The notes under the pieces: model-generated
Databases searched by the model: none
Seen by the model: only the letters and a program-made list of their open reading frames with translations
What the model was told of the DNA's origin: nothing
Assembly: GCA_002410715.1 (NCBI GenBank)
Contig: DHOG01000102.1
Span: 13,223-39,416 of the forward strand
Length of the DNA stretch: 26,194 bases
Source: Ruminococcaceae bacterium UBA5396
Lineage (GTDB): Bacteria > Bacillota > Clostridia > Oscillospirales > Acutalibacteraceae
Reading direction: 5' to 3'
Shown here: one piece after another, positions 1 to 7,799 of the stretch
Position numbering within the stretch: the first letter of the stretch is position 1
Layout of the letters: the number at the start of each line of letters is the position of its first letter
Translations under genes and position numbers: made by a program

Positions 1-231
1 GTCCATAAAATCATGACCGCCGCCGCCGTGGCAATGCAGATCAATAAACCCCGGGGCGAGATAACACCCCTGCCCGTCAATCTTGACCCCGTCCAATGCA
101 TGCCGACTTTCATGATCAAGCAAGACATCCTGTATCCTGCCGTTTTCGACCACCACCGCCGCATTCTCAATCACCCGATCAGGGGTAATGACCTTGACAT
201 TGGTAAAAACCGTGCATTTACTATCCCTCAT
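1..231 (-). CDS. nagA: N-acetylglucosamine-6-phosphate deacetylase, N-terminal part (cut by window edge)
   Basis: Only the first 77 codons are in the window; the frame is still open at base 1. NagA removes the acetyl group from GlcNAc-6-phosphate to give glucosamine-6-phosphate in the cytoplasm. The visible part has the small N-terminal beta domain of amidohydrolases followed by GFIDLHCHGGGGHDFMD (residues 61-77), the family's first metal-ligand motif, with His66 and His68 as the HxH pair. The ATG at 231-229 is chosen because AAAGGA lies 9 bases upstream; an ATG at 250 is out of frame. The gene starts 30 bp after the phosphohexomutase stop, so the two are probably cotranscribed. That pairing suggests amino-sugar catabolism. 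Identification is confident from the motif, but the rest of the protein is not visible. Confidence 0.9.
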   Translation of the reverse strand, partial: MRDSKCTVFTNVKVITPDRVIENAAVVVENGRIQDVLLDHESRHALDGVKIDGQGCYLAPGFIDLHCHGGGGHDFMD

Positions 232-261
232 AAAAGCCTGTCCTTTCCATGCCCATAAGTT

Positions 262-1668
262 CTACAGACCAAGAAAATCCTTCATGATGTCGCAGATCTG
301 ATCCGCCTGGGCTTTCTCCTGCATCTCACAGAAGATACGAATCAGCGGTTCGGTACCGGAAAAGCGGGCAATAATCCAGCCGCCGTTTTTGAAATACACC
401 TTGCAGCCATCCAGATAGGATACCTTTTCGATCTCACAGGGAAATTCGGGAAGCTTCTTTTCTTCCATGAGCATTTGCTTGATTTCTGCTTTTCTCTGTT
501 CGGTAAAGCGATAATCCCGCTCGGCCATAACAAGATGTCCGAATTCATTGGTTATATCGTCATAAATTTGAGAAAGATTGTTGCCTGTAACCGCCAGCAT
601 CTCGACGAGAAGGGAAGCAGCATAAATTCCATCCTTGCCCTGAATATGTCCGCGAACCGTCAACCCGCCCGAGGACTCTCCGCCGATCACCGCATTGGTT
701 TCTATCATCTTTCCCGATATATGCTTGAAGCCAACCGGTACTTCATAACAGGTTTCGCCGAATGCATCCGCAACCTTGTCAAGCAGGTGGGTGGTTGCGA
801 TGTTGCGTACGGCAGGGCCATGCCAGCCCTTATATTTCAAAAGATAATAGTAAAGAATAACAAGAATTTGATTGGGATGAACAAATTCTCCCTCGTCATT
901 GATGATTCCCAGACGGTCTGCATCTCCGTCGGTTGCAATCCCGATGTCGGCATGACTTTCCATGACATAGTTTTTGAGGGCATTCAGCGTCTCGACATTG
1001 GGAGCAGGCAAGCGTCCGCCGAACAGGGTATCATGCCGCTCATGGATCACATTTACATCACAGCGAGCGGTCAGTAGGATGGTCTGTAATGAGGTTTTGG
1101 ATACACCGTACATGGGGTCCAATACAATCTTCAGATTTCTGCTCCGAATGGCATCGATATTAATGCCGCGGATAATCGAATCTAGATACGCGTTCTGTGG
1201 ATTAATCTCCTCTATCAAGCCGCTTGAGCGTGCGTCCTCATACGGAATTGTGCGGATGGTCTCCGGATCAATCCCGCAAATGTACTTCTCGATTTCAGCA
1301 GTAACCGTTTCATCCGCATCCCTGCCGCCCTTGGTAAATACCTTGATGCCGTTATAGATGGCAGGATTGTGGCTGGCAGTTATAATCATACCAAAGCTCA
1401 AATCAAAATACTTCACAGAGAACATAACCAACGGTGTCGGAGCATCGTAGTTGATAACCTTGCACAGGACACCTTCCCCAGCCATAACTTCAGCCGCCCA
1501 ATATGCAGACTGTTTGGACAGAAATCGGCGATCATATCCGATGACGAAGCCGGAAAGATCGGCATCCTTCATTTTTCGCGCAAGGGCAGCGGTAAGCAGC
1601 TGAACATTTGCCTTTGTAAAGCCGTCTCCTATAATGGCGCGCCAGCCGCCTGTTCCAAATTGAATCAT
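262..1668 (-). CDS. Phosphohexomutase of the phosphoglucomutase/phosphomannomutase family
   Basis: This 468-residue cytoplasmic enzyme should interconvert hexose 1-phosphate and 6-phosphate. All four family loops are visible: the catalytic phosphoserine loop TASHNP (Ser99), the metal-binding DGDADR (residues 247-252), the sugar-binding GGESSGG (about 329-335), and the phosphate-binding RFSGTEP near the C-terminus. Length is normal for the alpha-D-phosphohexomutase superfamily. The specific sugar cannot be read from the sequence: glucose, glucosamine or N-acetylglucosamine phosphates are all possible. Upstream GH94 would supply a sugar 1-phosphate, and downstream nagA uses GlcNAc-6-phosphate, so a GlcNAc-1-P to GlcNAc-6-P role is plausible but inferred. 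The start is ATG at 1668, 11 bases downstream of a perfect 15-bp hairpin whose 3' arm contains the only good Shine-Dalgarno-like stretch (GGAAAGGA). Confidence 0.9.
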   Translation of the reverse strand: MIQFGTGGWRAIIGDGFTKANVQLLTAALARKMKDADLSGFVIGYDRRFLSKQSAYWAAEVMAGEGVLCKVINYDAPTPLVMFSVKYFDLSFGMIITASHNPAIYNGIKVFTKGGRDADETVTAEIEKYICGIDPETIRTIPYEDARSSGLIEEINPQNAYLDSIIRGINIDAIRSRNLKIVLDPMYGVSKTSLQTILLTARCDVNVIHERHDTLFGGRLPAPNVETLNALKNYVMESHADIGIATDGDADRLGIINDEGEFVHPNQILVILYYYLLKYKGWHGPAVRNIATTHLLDKVADAFGETCYEVPVGFKHISGKMIETNAVIGGESSGGLTVRGHIQGKDGIYAASLLVEMLAVTGNNLSQIYDDITNEFGHLVMAERDYRFTEQRKAEIKQMLMEEKKLPEFPCEIEKVSYLDGCKVYFKNGGWIIARFSGTEPLIRIFCEMQEKAQADQICDIMKDFLGL

Positions 1669-1833
1669 AATTCAGATTCATATCCTTTCCGGGTTTTATA
1701 CCCGGAAAGGATATAAAACCGATTTGAAAAGGGGCGTTTTCTGGGATGATCCACCGCGGATTTGTCGGCTGCCCCTTGACCGACAGATCCTCTATTGCTC
1801 GAAACAACTTCATTTACATGCTGAATCCAACCG
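1669..1833 (-). other. 165-bp gap between GH94 and phosphohexomutase genes
   Basis: This is the longest gap in the catabolic gene run. Besides the 15-bp hairpin at 1680-1714 it has a smaller dyad at 1763-1785 (TGTCGG and CCGACA around 11 bases). On the minus strand AAGGGGC and GCCCCTT could also pair over a long loop, ending in TTTT. I see no convincing promoter, so transcription probably continues through from the GH94 gene, possibly with attenuation. Confidence 0.4.
1680..1714 (-). promoter_or_regulatory. Perfect 15-bp hairpin covering the ribosome binding site of the phosphohexomutase gene
   Basis: Arms ATATCCTTTCCGGGT and ACCCGGAAAGGATAT (1680-1694 and 1700-1714) pair without mismatch around a 5-base loop. 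Neither side is followed by a T-run, so this does not look like an intrinsic terminator. In the mRNA one arm carries GGAAAGGA, the apparent ribosome binding site for the gene starting at 1668. The likely roles are translational masking or an RNA-processing/stability element; which one is not decidable here. Confidence 0.75.
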
Positions 1834-4452
1834 TTAGTCTTCCACCACAATATCTACAGTATCGACCAGCTTTGATGCGGGCATCCACAAGCGTTTTGTT
1901 TTCAAAAATTCGTTATATTTGCCGTCCATCGGCTCCCCATTTACCGTAAACTTGCGATCGCCCAAACCGGTTTTGCGATACTCCACTTTTATTTTTGCGC
2001 CTTTTACCATCAACTCTGCCTTATATCCCTTAAACGGGCAGTAGTTGGCAGGCTGGATCCAGACGCCGTCATATTCCGGCTTAATACCGGCTACAAAACG
2101 CATCAACAGCTTCAGCACAACATTAGAGCTGCCGGTCTGCCAATCCATCATGGATTCCCCGTCTATATTCTTTTCCGGGTTCTCACAGTAAGAATTGGGC
2201 ATGACAAAGGGTGATACCGAAATGGTTTCATGGGTTACAGGCAGAGACTTCAACAGTTTGTCCCACGCCTCCTTGGCGCAACCCATTCTGAATAGCGCCA
2301 TCACACCGAATACAGAGGCATGAATATAAGCGGCGCCGTTTTCGGCAGTTCCGGCAGGCAGTTTTGGAATACGTCCGACGCCTTTGGCGTCAGGCTCAAA
2401 GTGCGGGTCAAAGGTTCTCAGCCCGTATTTTGAATCAAGCTGCATAATATCATTTTTGATTATATCATGCAAACCGATATCCCGATCGTACAGTCCGCTT
2501 AGTACCCAAAATGCATTGGAAGTCAAGCTACGCCTGGACGCTCCGTCGGGATCATTCCAGCCGCCTACATGATAGGATAGCTGATCTCCCCACCCATGGC
2601 TGATGCGCACCTCACCGTTTTGGTTGTGAACGATGCCGTATTTCCGCAGCCCCACCGCCAGAGCATCTGCACGTTCCGAATACTCGGTTATGGTATCGGA
2701 ATATTTGTCAGAGTTGAGCAAAGAAAGCAGCTGCATCATCTCATTGAGATTTTGCCAGACCTGAGCTGCAGCCATGACCGAAACGCCGCTTCCGTATTCT
2801 TGATTCGGATCCTCACTGACACCCAATCCATCCAGCGCATCATTCCAGTCACCGAAAAGCACCCGAATACAGTTTGTTTTGGGATCTGTTTTATCCAGCA
2901 GCCAATTCATGATGCGAAGCATATGCTCCAGCACCGTATCCTTTTCGCTGCTCTTTTCCACAAGACGCTTTTTCTCATCAACGATATTATAATATCCGCA
3001 AACTTCATTCAAAAAGCCGAAGTCTCCGGTATATTTCAAGTAGTTTACAATGGTGGAAATCACCCAAACGCCCTGATCGATAAAGGGGCGAAGATCCATG
3101 GAAGGGGAGGCGCCTTCCCTAACAGGCAGGGCATATTGACGGGGACAACGTCCCGACGGGTCGGTAAAGCTAAGTGCTTCCAGCATTTTGGCGCGGGCTT
3201 CGCCGGGCTGCCACATCAAATATGCTTCAAGCGCCTGGAAAACGTCCCGGATGCCAATCAGGGAGCCTGCGCTAAGCTGTATGTATCCTTTGATTGTGGC
3301 ACAGAACTCTACCTGCTTTTTCAAATGCTCGGTAAACGCGTTCATCACTCCGGAAGAAAGCTTTTCACTTTCCCCTTCCTCAAAGGCAATCTTAAGTCCG
3401 GCGCTCTTATTTTCCTCTTGGGTTAACAGGGCTTCGAGTTCTGAATCAAAAACATCGGCAGAAGGATGTTTTGATCTCATTTCCTCCATCGGTGCCGCAT
3501 TATCACAATGAATGCGATAAGAGAATGCACTGTCCTGGCGAATCGCTCCATCGGCGGGAAGAGAAAACTTCAGCAGATCACCGCAGATACCAACCTCGGT
3601 AAATGTGGTAACATGACGGGTTTCACCAAAGGTTCCCTTGCGAACACCTGCCGGATTATGCAGACTGGATCGACTGCCGCCTGTATATCGATATCGGGAG
3701 GTGGTTTCCTCATGGGACAGAAGAGAGGCTCCGCCAGACAAGCTGAGGGCACGTTTCAGCACTCCGTAGTTATTTACCTGTTTTGTTCTGCTGAGATTTT
3801 CGCTGCAGCGCACCACAAAATCAGGAAGCAAAGTCTTGTTCTCGTTTGCACATACTGAAACCTCTCTGAACCAACGGTTTTCCCCGTTTTCGTTTACGTC
3901 ATGCAAGAGAAACGGATTCATATAGGAAGATATATAGAAATCGATTACTTTTTTACTTAAATTTTGAGCGCATAGAGTAATCCTGGTCTCTCTGTCCCCC
4001 GTCACGTATACGCGGATACTGAACCGGATTCCCTTGGCCTCGGTAATATAGGTAACAAACGATTTATTAAACACCGTATACCGAACGGCATCATCCGATA
4101 GGTCGGGAACCGAAAGCAACGGAACGACTTCCATACCGTTTTCATTCGGAAAAGCGGCAAACCAGCATAGCTTGGGTTCCTGCCCTTCGGTGCTTCGAAG
4201 AAAAGGAGAAAAAATGCCTTCATTGCTATGCATATAGCCCGAAGTATACGCCCAGAAATTAAATCCATCACTACCATAGGGATAGCGGCAATCCCCATCA
4301 TCCCGAGGTAAGGTTAGAATTTCATCATGCTCAATAAACCATGTTTTTCCGGGCAGTGCACAATCATGAAACGCACCTGCATTTAACCGGTCATAAATCT
4401 CCGCCAGCCTGTTTGCATTTTCTCTGGCATCCACTACCTTGCGCGTCAGCAT
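1834..4452 (-). CDS. GH94-type inverting glycoside phosphorylase
   Basis: This 872-residue protein has no signal peptide and should act in the cytoplasm, using phosphate to split a beta-linked disaccharide or oligosaccharide into a sugar 1-phosphate and a shortened sugar. It has the GH94 layout: an N-terminal beta-rich part, an (alpha/alpha)6-barrel with GDWNDALDG (residues 534-542; the DWND motif carries the general acid in this family), and the phosphate-loop motif DWQTGSS (about 770-776). Length is close to cellobiose and chitobiose phosphorylases (about 800 residues) and shorter than SOGP-type enzymes. The ATG at 4452 is chosen over an upstream in-frame start because GGAGG lies 10 bases before it. 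It overlaps the upstream stop codon in ATGCTGA, implying translational coupling. Substrate is unresolved: beta-glucobiose or chitobiose types are both compatible. Confidence 0.8.
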   Translation of the reverse strand: MLTRKVVDARENANRLAEIYDRLNAGAFHDCALPGKTWFIEHDEILTLPRDDGDCRYPYGSDGFNFWAYTSGYMHSNEGIFSPFLRSTEGQEPKLCWFAAFPNENGMEVVPLLSVPDLSDDAVRYTVFNKSFVTYITEAKGIRFSIRVYVTGDRETRITLCAQNLSKKVIDFYISSYMNPFLLHDVNENGENRWFREVSVCANENKTLLPDFVVRCSENLSRTKQVNNYGVLKRALSLSGGASLLSHEETTSRYRYTGGSRSSLHNPAGVRKGTFGETRHVTTFTEVGICGDLLKFSLPADGAIRQDSAFSYRIHCDNAAPMEEMRSKHPSADVFDSELEALLTQEENKSAGLKIAFEEGESEKLSSGVMNAFTEHLKKQVEFCATIKGYIQLSAGSLIGIRDVFQALEAYLMWQPGEARAKMLEALSFTDPSGRCPRQYALPVREGASPSMDLRPFIDQGVWVISTIVNYLKYTGDFGFLNEVCGYYNIVDEKKRLVEKSSEKDTVLEHMLRIMNWLLDKTDPKTNCIRVLFGDWNDALDGLGVSEDPNQEYGSGVSVMAAAQVWQNLNEMMQLLSLLNSDKYSDTITEYSERADALAVGLRKYGIVHNQNGEVRISHGWGDQLSYHVGGWNDPDGASRRSLTSNAFWVLSGLYDRDIGLHDIIKNDIMQLDSKYGLRTFDPHFEPDAKGVGRIPKLPAGTAENGAAYIHASVFGVMALFRMGCAKEAWDKLLKSLPVTHETISVSPFVMPNSYCENPEKNIDGESMMDWQTGSSNVVLKLLMRFVAGIKPEYDGVWIQPANYCPFKGYKAELMVKGAKIKVEYRKTGLGDRKFTVNGEPMDGKYNEFLKTKRLWMPASKLVDTVDIVVED

Positions 4453-5318
4453 TTTGCGTACACCTCCGCATATTGGGGCAGCACATGTGGTTGAAGTGCA
4501 ATCCATCTCTTCATGTCATGAATGGCAAAGCCAAACTGATCGTATGTTTTTTCAACCATAGAATTAATTTGATTCAGGCAGCGATACATATAAATTTTGC
4601 CTTCTTCATAATAGGAAATGGCACAGTTTCCGTCTTCACGTCTGGCTTCATCAAGATCCATTGTTTCGGTGCCGATCATTAATGACTTGCCCATTTTTTT
4701 GGCCATTTCTACATTTGGCATCACGACATTGTATTGCCCCATCGCCGTATCACTGTATGCCATTATGCCCACCGCATCACAATATCTGAAGATGGTCTCG
4801 GTTAACGGACAATCGGCTTCTTCATCGGTAAATCTTCCAAACCATGCCGGAATATCCCATTCAAGTAAAAGAGAACGCTCATCGGCATGCACACGAGCCT
4901 CTTTAATAAAGTCAACAAAATATTTAACAAAGCCCTGCAATCCGTCACGCTTGGCTTCCGGCAGAACGTGGGGCTCAACGTCAAGATGGAGGGAATAGAA
5001 TTTGGGACCGTCTCCGCATAATTCATTGATCCTGTCAACCCGTTCCAGATAATCATAATATCCGTTTTGTCTGGACGGAATAATCCATGACGGATCCCCT
5101 GAAAGTGCCGCCGCACGAATGCCGTAAGAAGCGCACTTGCGGATTAGATCTACATAGGCAAGATCGGTTACATCTCTGTTTATAGACAAATACAATTCGG
5201 TTACATGGTTTTTTCTGCAAAAATTGAACATTTCCTCTGAGTTTACTACATAATAGGAAACATTCCACACCCAGGAACCGAGCGGTCTGTCAAGCGAAAG
5301 ATAAGGTTGTTGATTCAT
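4446..5318 (-). CDS. Uncharacterised TIM-barrel-like protein with glycoside hydrolase features
   Basis: This 290-residue protein lacks a signal peptide or membrane segment, so it is probably cytoplasmic. I do not recognise a named family with certainty. The pattern of alternating strands and helices suggests a TIM barrel. It contains YSLHLDVEPH (about residues 108-117), reminiscent of the acidic D-x-E end of a beta-4 strand in GH18-like enzymes, followed by VGIMAYSDTA, resembling the GH18 beta-6 'MAY' strand, and FGFAIHDMKRW near the end. It is coupled to the GH94 gene by a 7-bp overlap and therefore likely acts on the same sugar. It could be a small cytoplasmic glycosidase or a non-catalytic relative. 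The start at 5318 follows GGAAAGG at an unusually long 14-base spacing, with a mini-ORF in between. Confidence 0.6.
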   Translation of the reverse strand: MNQQPYLSLDRPLGSWVWNVSYYVVNSEEMFNFCRKNHVTELYLSINRDVTDLAYVDLIRKCASYGIRAAALSGDPSWIIPSRQNGYYDYLERVDRINELCGDGPKFYSLHLDVEPHVLPEAKRDGLQGFVKYFVDFIKEARVHADERSLLLEWDIPAWFGRFTDEEADCPLTETIFRYCDAVGIMAYSDTAMGQYNVVMPNVEMAKKMGKSLMIGTETMDLDEARREDGNCAISYYEEGKIYMYRCLNQINSMVEKTYDQFGFAIHDMKRWIALQPHVLPQYAEVYAKC

Positions 5319-5339
5319 GCTAACAATTCACGCCTTTCC
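5319..5339 (-). promoter_or_regulatory. Leader with GGAAAGGC, mini-ORF and TAG just before the start codon
   Basis: The ribosome binding site GGAAAGG is followed by GTG AAT TGT TAG and then, one base later, the ATG of the gene at 5318. The same arrangement, a site followed by an xTG codon, a TAG stop and the true ATG, is found before the genes starting at 18196 and 22176. Confidence 0.4.
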
Positions 5340-5402
5340 GCCTTTTCCGCATATAGCTCAAATGGCAAGAAGATATTATAGTTACTGCAGAAAAGCGGCT
5401 GT

Positions 5403-5440
5403 CTTTCCCGGACAGAATCAATTTTTCCTGCCCGGGAAAG
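5403..5440 (-). promoter_or_regulatory. GC-rich intercistronic hairpin downstream of the PKTG-anchored protein gene
   Basis: CTTTCCCGG (5403-5411) pairs perfectly with CCGGGAAAG (5432-5440). In the minus-strand RNA the stem extends by a G-U pair and CAG/CTG to about 13 bp with a 12-base loop. It begins 19 bases after the stop codon. No T-run follows directly (a TTTT occurs about 8 bases on), so it is at best a weak terminator and may instead protect the upstream mRNA 3' end. Confidence 0.55.
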
Positions 5441-5459
5441 TGCCTGTTATCAGTTCTGC

Positions 5460-7742
5460 TTATTTCTTACGACGTTTGCCCAACAATATGACACCGAGGG
5501 AGGCTGCACCCAAAATCGGAAGTGCAATTGAAACAGGATGGCCTGTCTTGGGGCTTTCCTTGTCATCCGGTGTTTTGTCGTCTGAATCCTTGTCATCGTC
5601 GTTGTCTGAAGGGGGAGGTGTTTCTTCATCCGAACCTGCCGGAGGCGCATCGGGATCGACATAGTCCTCCTGACCGTCAAATGCCTTCCAGAATTTCAGG
5701 TCATCGATGTAGTAGTCAGGGAACATAACGCCGTCATCCGCGCTCTCCAGCGTCTCATTTTGTCCGTAGAAACGAAGCGCAACATAGGTTTCCTTTTCGT
5801 CAAGGTCAGGAATCTCCTGCCCGTTGGACTTGTAGAATCCATCCAGATTATCATATGTTACGCCCACGAAAGTCCACTCGTTGGTTATGGTATAACGTTC
5901 GTCTCCGTTAATGTAGAACTCCATCCCTAAGCCGCCGATATACAGCAGCGGGAAAACATCCATTACTTCACCGGGGTTTTTGGTTCTCATCCAGGCAGAG
6001 AAGTAATATTTGCCGCCGCCGTTTTGTCTGATTACATCGGTTAGGGTAAATGACGCACCGTGCTGGGTCTTTTCACGACCTGAAATCAACAGGGCATTAT
6101 TTCCGCCATGTGCAATATCCTTGTCTGTAATCAGGGTATAGGTTGGGGTTCCGTTCTCGGCATTTTCCTCATTCCAGACATAATCGCCGAGCCCAAAGGT
6201 TTCCAGGTCGCCGTAGGGCGCAATCAGGTTGGCTTGATTCTTGAAATCATATTCTGGCTGGAAGGATTTCCGAGGAGGAGGAAGTGCATCAAACGCCTCG
6301 CGCGCTGCATCCAGCGCGGCCTTGGCTGTTGCCAGCTCAGCCTTTTGCTCGTCAGTCAAAACCGACTGATCAATTGCTGCATACGCAGCTTCAAGGGAAA
6401 CGATGATAGCCTCATTGGCGTGGGTAATCTTATCGGGAGCAGGAAGCGAGTTAACGCTTTGAACAAACCCGGATACTGCATCGCCCGGCTTTTGGGGACC
6501 CATTACTTTAAAATCATCTACATAGAAGCTTTCTGTCCCTTCGGTGCGCAGGCGGATGTTCGCCCATGCCCCACCATAAGGATCAAAGAAGCCGCCGCTA
6601 TCTGTTTTGAACATTGAATATGTGCCGTCGTTAAGAATACCAACTTCGGTCCATTCGTCGGTTACTGTAGTGAAGTCGCCGCCGACGATAAATCCGCTGC
6701 CTTTGGTAGACGCACCAAATATAGGCTGTACTTTAACCGTCTCGCCGTCTTCTGCGCGCATCCAAACCGACATGGTATAGCCTTCTCCGGGAGCCAGTGC
6801 ACCGACCTCATTGATAATGCTCTTCATGTCTACTGCAATGCTCTGGTGAGCACCCGGTCTGTCTGTTATATGCAAGGCACCTTTGCCTGAACGCACATAT
6901 TTTGCATCAGCGGCAGAGCTTTCGGTTGCGATTGTGAGTGTGCACAGTCTGTCTTTTGCGGCACCGGTACCGCCAGCAGTGCCTACATACCATGTGCCGT
7001 CTCCTGAAAACAAGCCATTATAAGCATCAGGAGTTGACATATTCGCCTCAAAATCTCCATCAACAAGGATGTTTTCACCAATCTCTGTTACAGAGGCGGG
7101 TGCGCCGTCGTTGGGGACAAACCATACATTTATATCATCGATAGAATAGTCGCCGTCGTATGTTGTGTTTCCGGTTGAGGCAGTATAAAGCATAACATAG
7201 AATTTCAAGCGTGTTAGTTCCGCGATAGTCGACTCTGTCAAATCACCGCCAATGCTTGCAAACGCCATAAAGCTGCCATCGCTTTTTTTACCGATATCAC
7301 TCCATGAGCCGGTTACCGGGAAACGCTCACCCCCGCCGGGCTGCATTTTGATGGTGTTGCCGTCGAAATACGGAAGAGCATAAGCCGTATCTTCCGGATT
7401 GTCCAGCATAATACGTGCAGACACATAGTATTTGCCGTCTGCCCCATTGTCGATTATCTGCTGCTTGATATTTTGCTGTGCCGTTGCCGAGCGTTGTCCT
7501 TCGGTTCGCACGGTCAAGTGCAGATAAGCGTTTACCTCACCTTCCAATGAGATTGGCGTTACGGTGGCTTTCTCGCCTCCATCACTGGCATTGGCTGAAA
7601 ATGGAGCTTCAAGTCCATTTTCAAAGCTACTCTCTGCCAGTGTCACCGTTGGACGTGTTACGGTATCGGCTGAAACCATACCGTTAAAAACCAGCCCGCA
7701 CATCATGGCGATACTCAGCGCCAAACTAAGAATTCGTTTCAC
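5460..7742 (-). CDS. Secreted sortase-anchored protein with three carbohydrate-binding-like modules
   Basis: This 760-residue surface protein probably holds glycans at the cell wall. It has a signal peptide (cleavage likely after VSA, about residue 26) and three related beta-sandwich modules resembling CBM4/9-type domains (about 30-215, 225-415 and 505-690). Each begins with a FENG-like motif, contains a YYxSAxM-like strand and closes with a (Y/F)xxDDxxxW-like signature. A helical Ala/Glu-rich spacer lies at about 424-487. A Pro/Asp/Lys-rich linker (about 697-728) leads to SPKTG (730-734), a hydrophobic helix and a KRRKK tail, the pattern of a sortase substrate. The GTG at 7742 is preferred because AAGGAGG lies 8 bases upstream; an upstream TTG would place that site inside the coding region. 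No catalytic domain is recognisable. Confidence 0.8.
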   Translation of the reverse strand: MKRILSLALSIAMMCGLVFNGMVSADTVTRPTVTLAESSFENGLEAPFSANASDGGEKATVTPISLEGEVNAYLHLTVRTEGQRSATAQQNIKQQIIDNGADGKYYVSARIMLDNPEDTAYALPYFDGNTIKMQPGGGERFPVTGSWSDIGKKSDGSFMAFASIGGDLTESTIAELTRLKFYVMLYTASTGNTTYDGDYSIDDINVWFVPNDGAPASVTEIGENILVDGDFEANMSTPDAYNGLFSGDGTWYVGTAGGTGAAKDRLCTLTIATESSAADAKYVRSGKGALHITDRPGAHQSIAVDMKSIINEVGALAPGEGYTMSVWMRAEDGETVKVQPIFGASTKGSGFIVGGDFTTVTDEWTEVGILNDGTYSMFKTDSGGFFDPYGGAWANIRLRTEGTESFYVDDFKVMGPQKPGDAVSGFVQSVNSLPAPDKITHANEAIIVSLEAAYAAIDQSVLTDEQKAELATAKAALDAAREAFDALPPPRKSFQPEYDFKNQANLIAPYGDLETFGLGDYVWNEENAENGTPTYTLITDKDIAHGGNNALLISGREKTQHGASFTLTDVIRQNGGGKYYFSAWMRTKNPGEVMDVFPLLYIGGLGMEFYINGDERYTITNEWTFVGVTYDNLDGFYKSNGQEIPDLDEKETYVALRFYGQNETLESADDGVMFPDYYIDDLKFWKAFDGQEDYVDPDAPPAGSDEETPPPSDNDDDKDSDDKTPDDKESPKTGHPVSIALPILGAASLGVILLGKRRKK

Positions 7743-7799
7743 TTGATTTTCCTCCTTCAATTATAGCATATTCAAAAATAATTTCTACCAAATATACCC

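Noticed and set aside
1713..1728. CG-centred dyad AAAACCGATTTG upstream of the mutase gene as a further repressor operator
   Set aside because: It resembles the end-of-window site but matches the perfect operator at only 7 of 16 bases, and no promoter accompanies it.
2596..3426. A 276-codon open frame on the plus strand within the GH94 region
   Set aside because: It lies wholly antisense to a gene with clear GH94 motifs, has no ribosome binding site worth noting and its translation shows no domain-like pattern.
4453..4506. Upstream in-frame start for the GH94 gene
   Set aside because: It would place the GGAGG ribosome binding site inside the coding region and add a Cys-rich stretch unlike the family N-terminus; the ATG at 4452 has ideal spacing and a typical coupled overlap.
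7743..7760. TTG start six codons upstream for the PKTG-anchored protein
   Set aside because: Those codons are the ribosome binding site itself (AAGGAGG); the GTG at 7742 gives a normal signal peptide.
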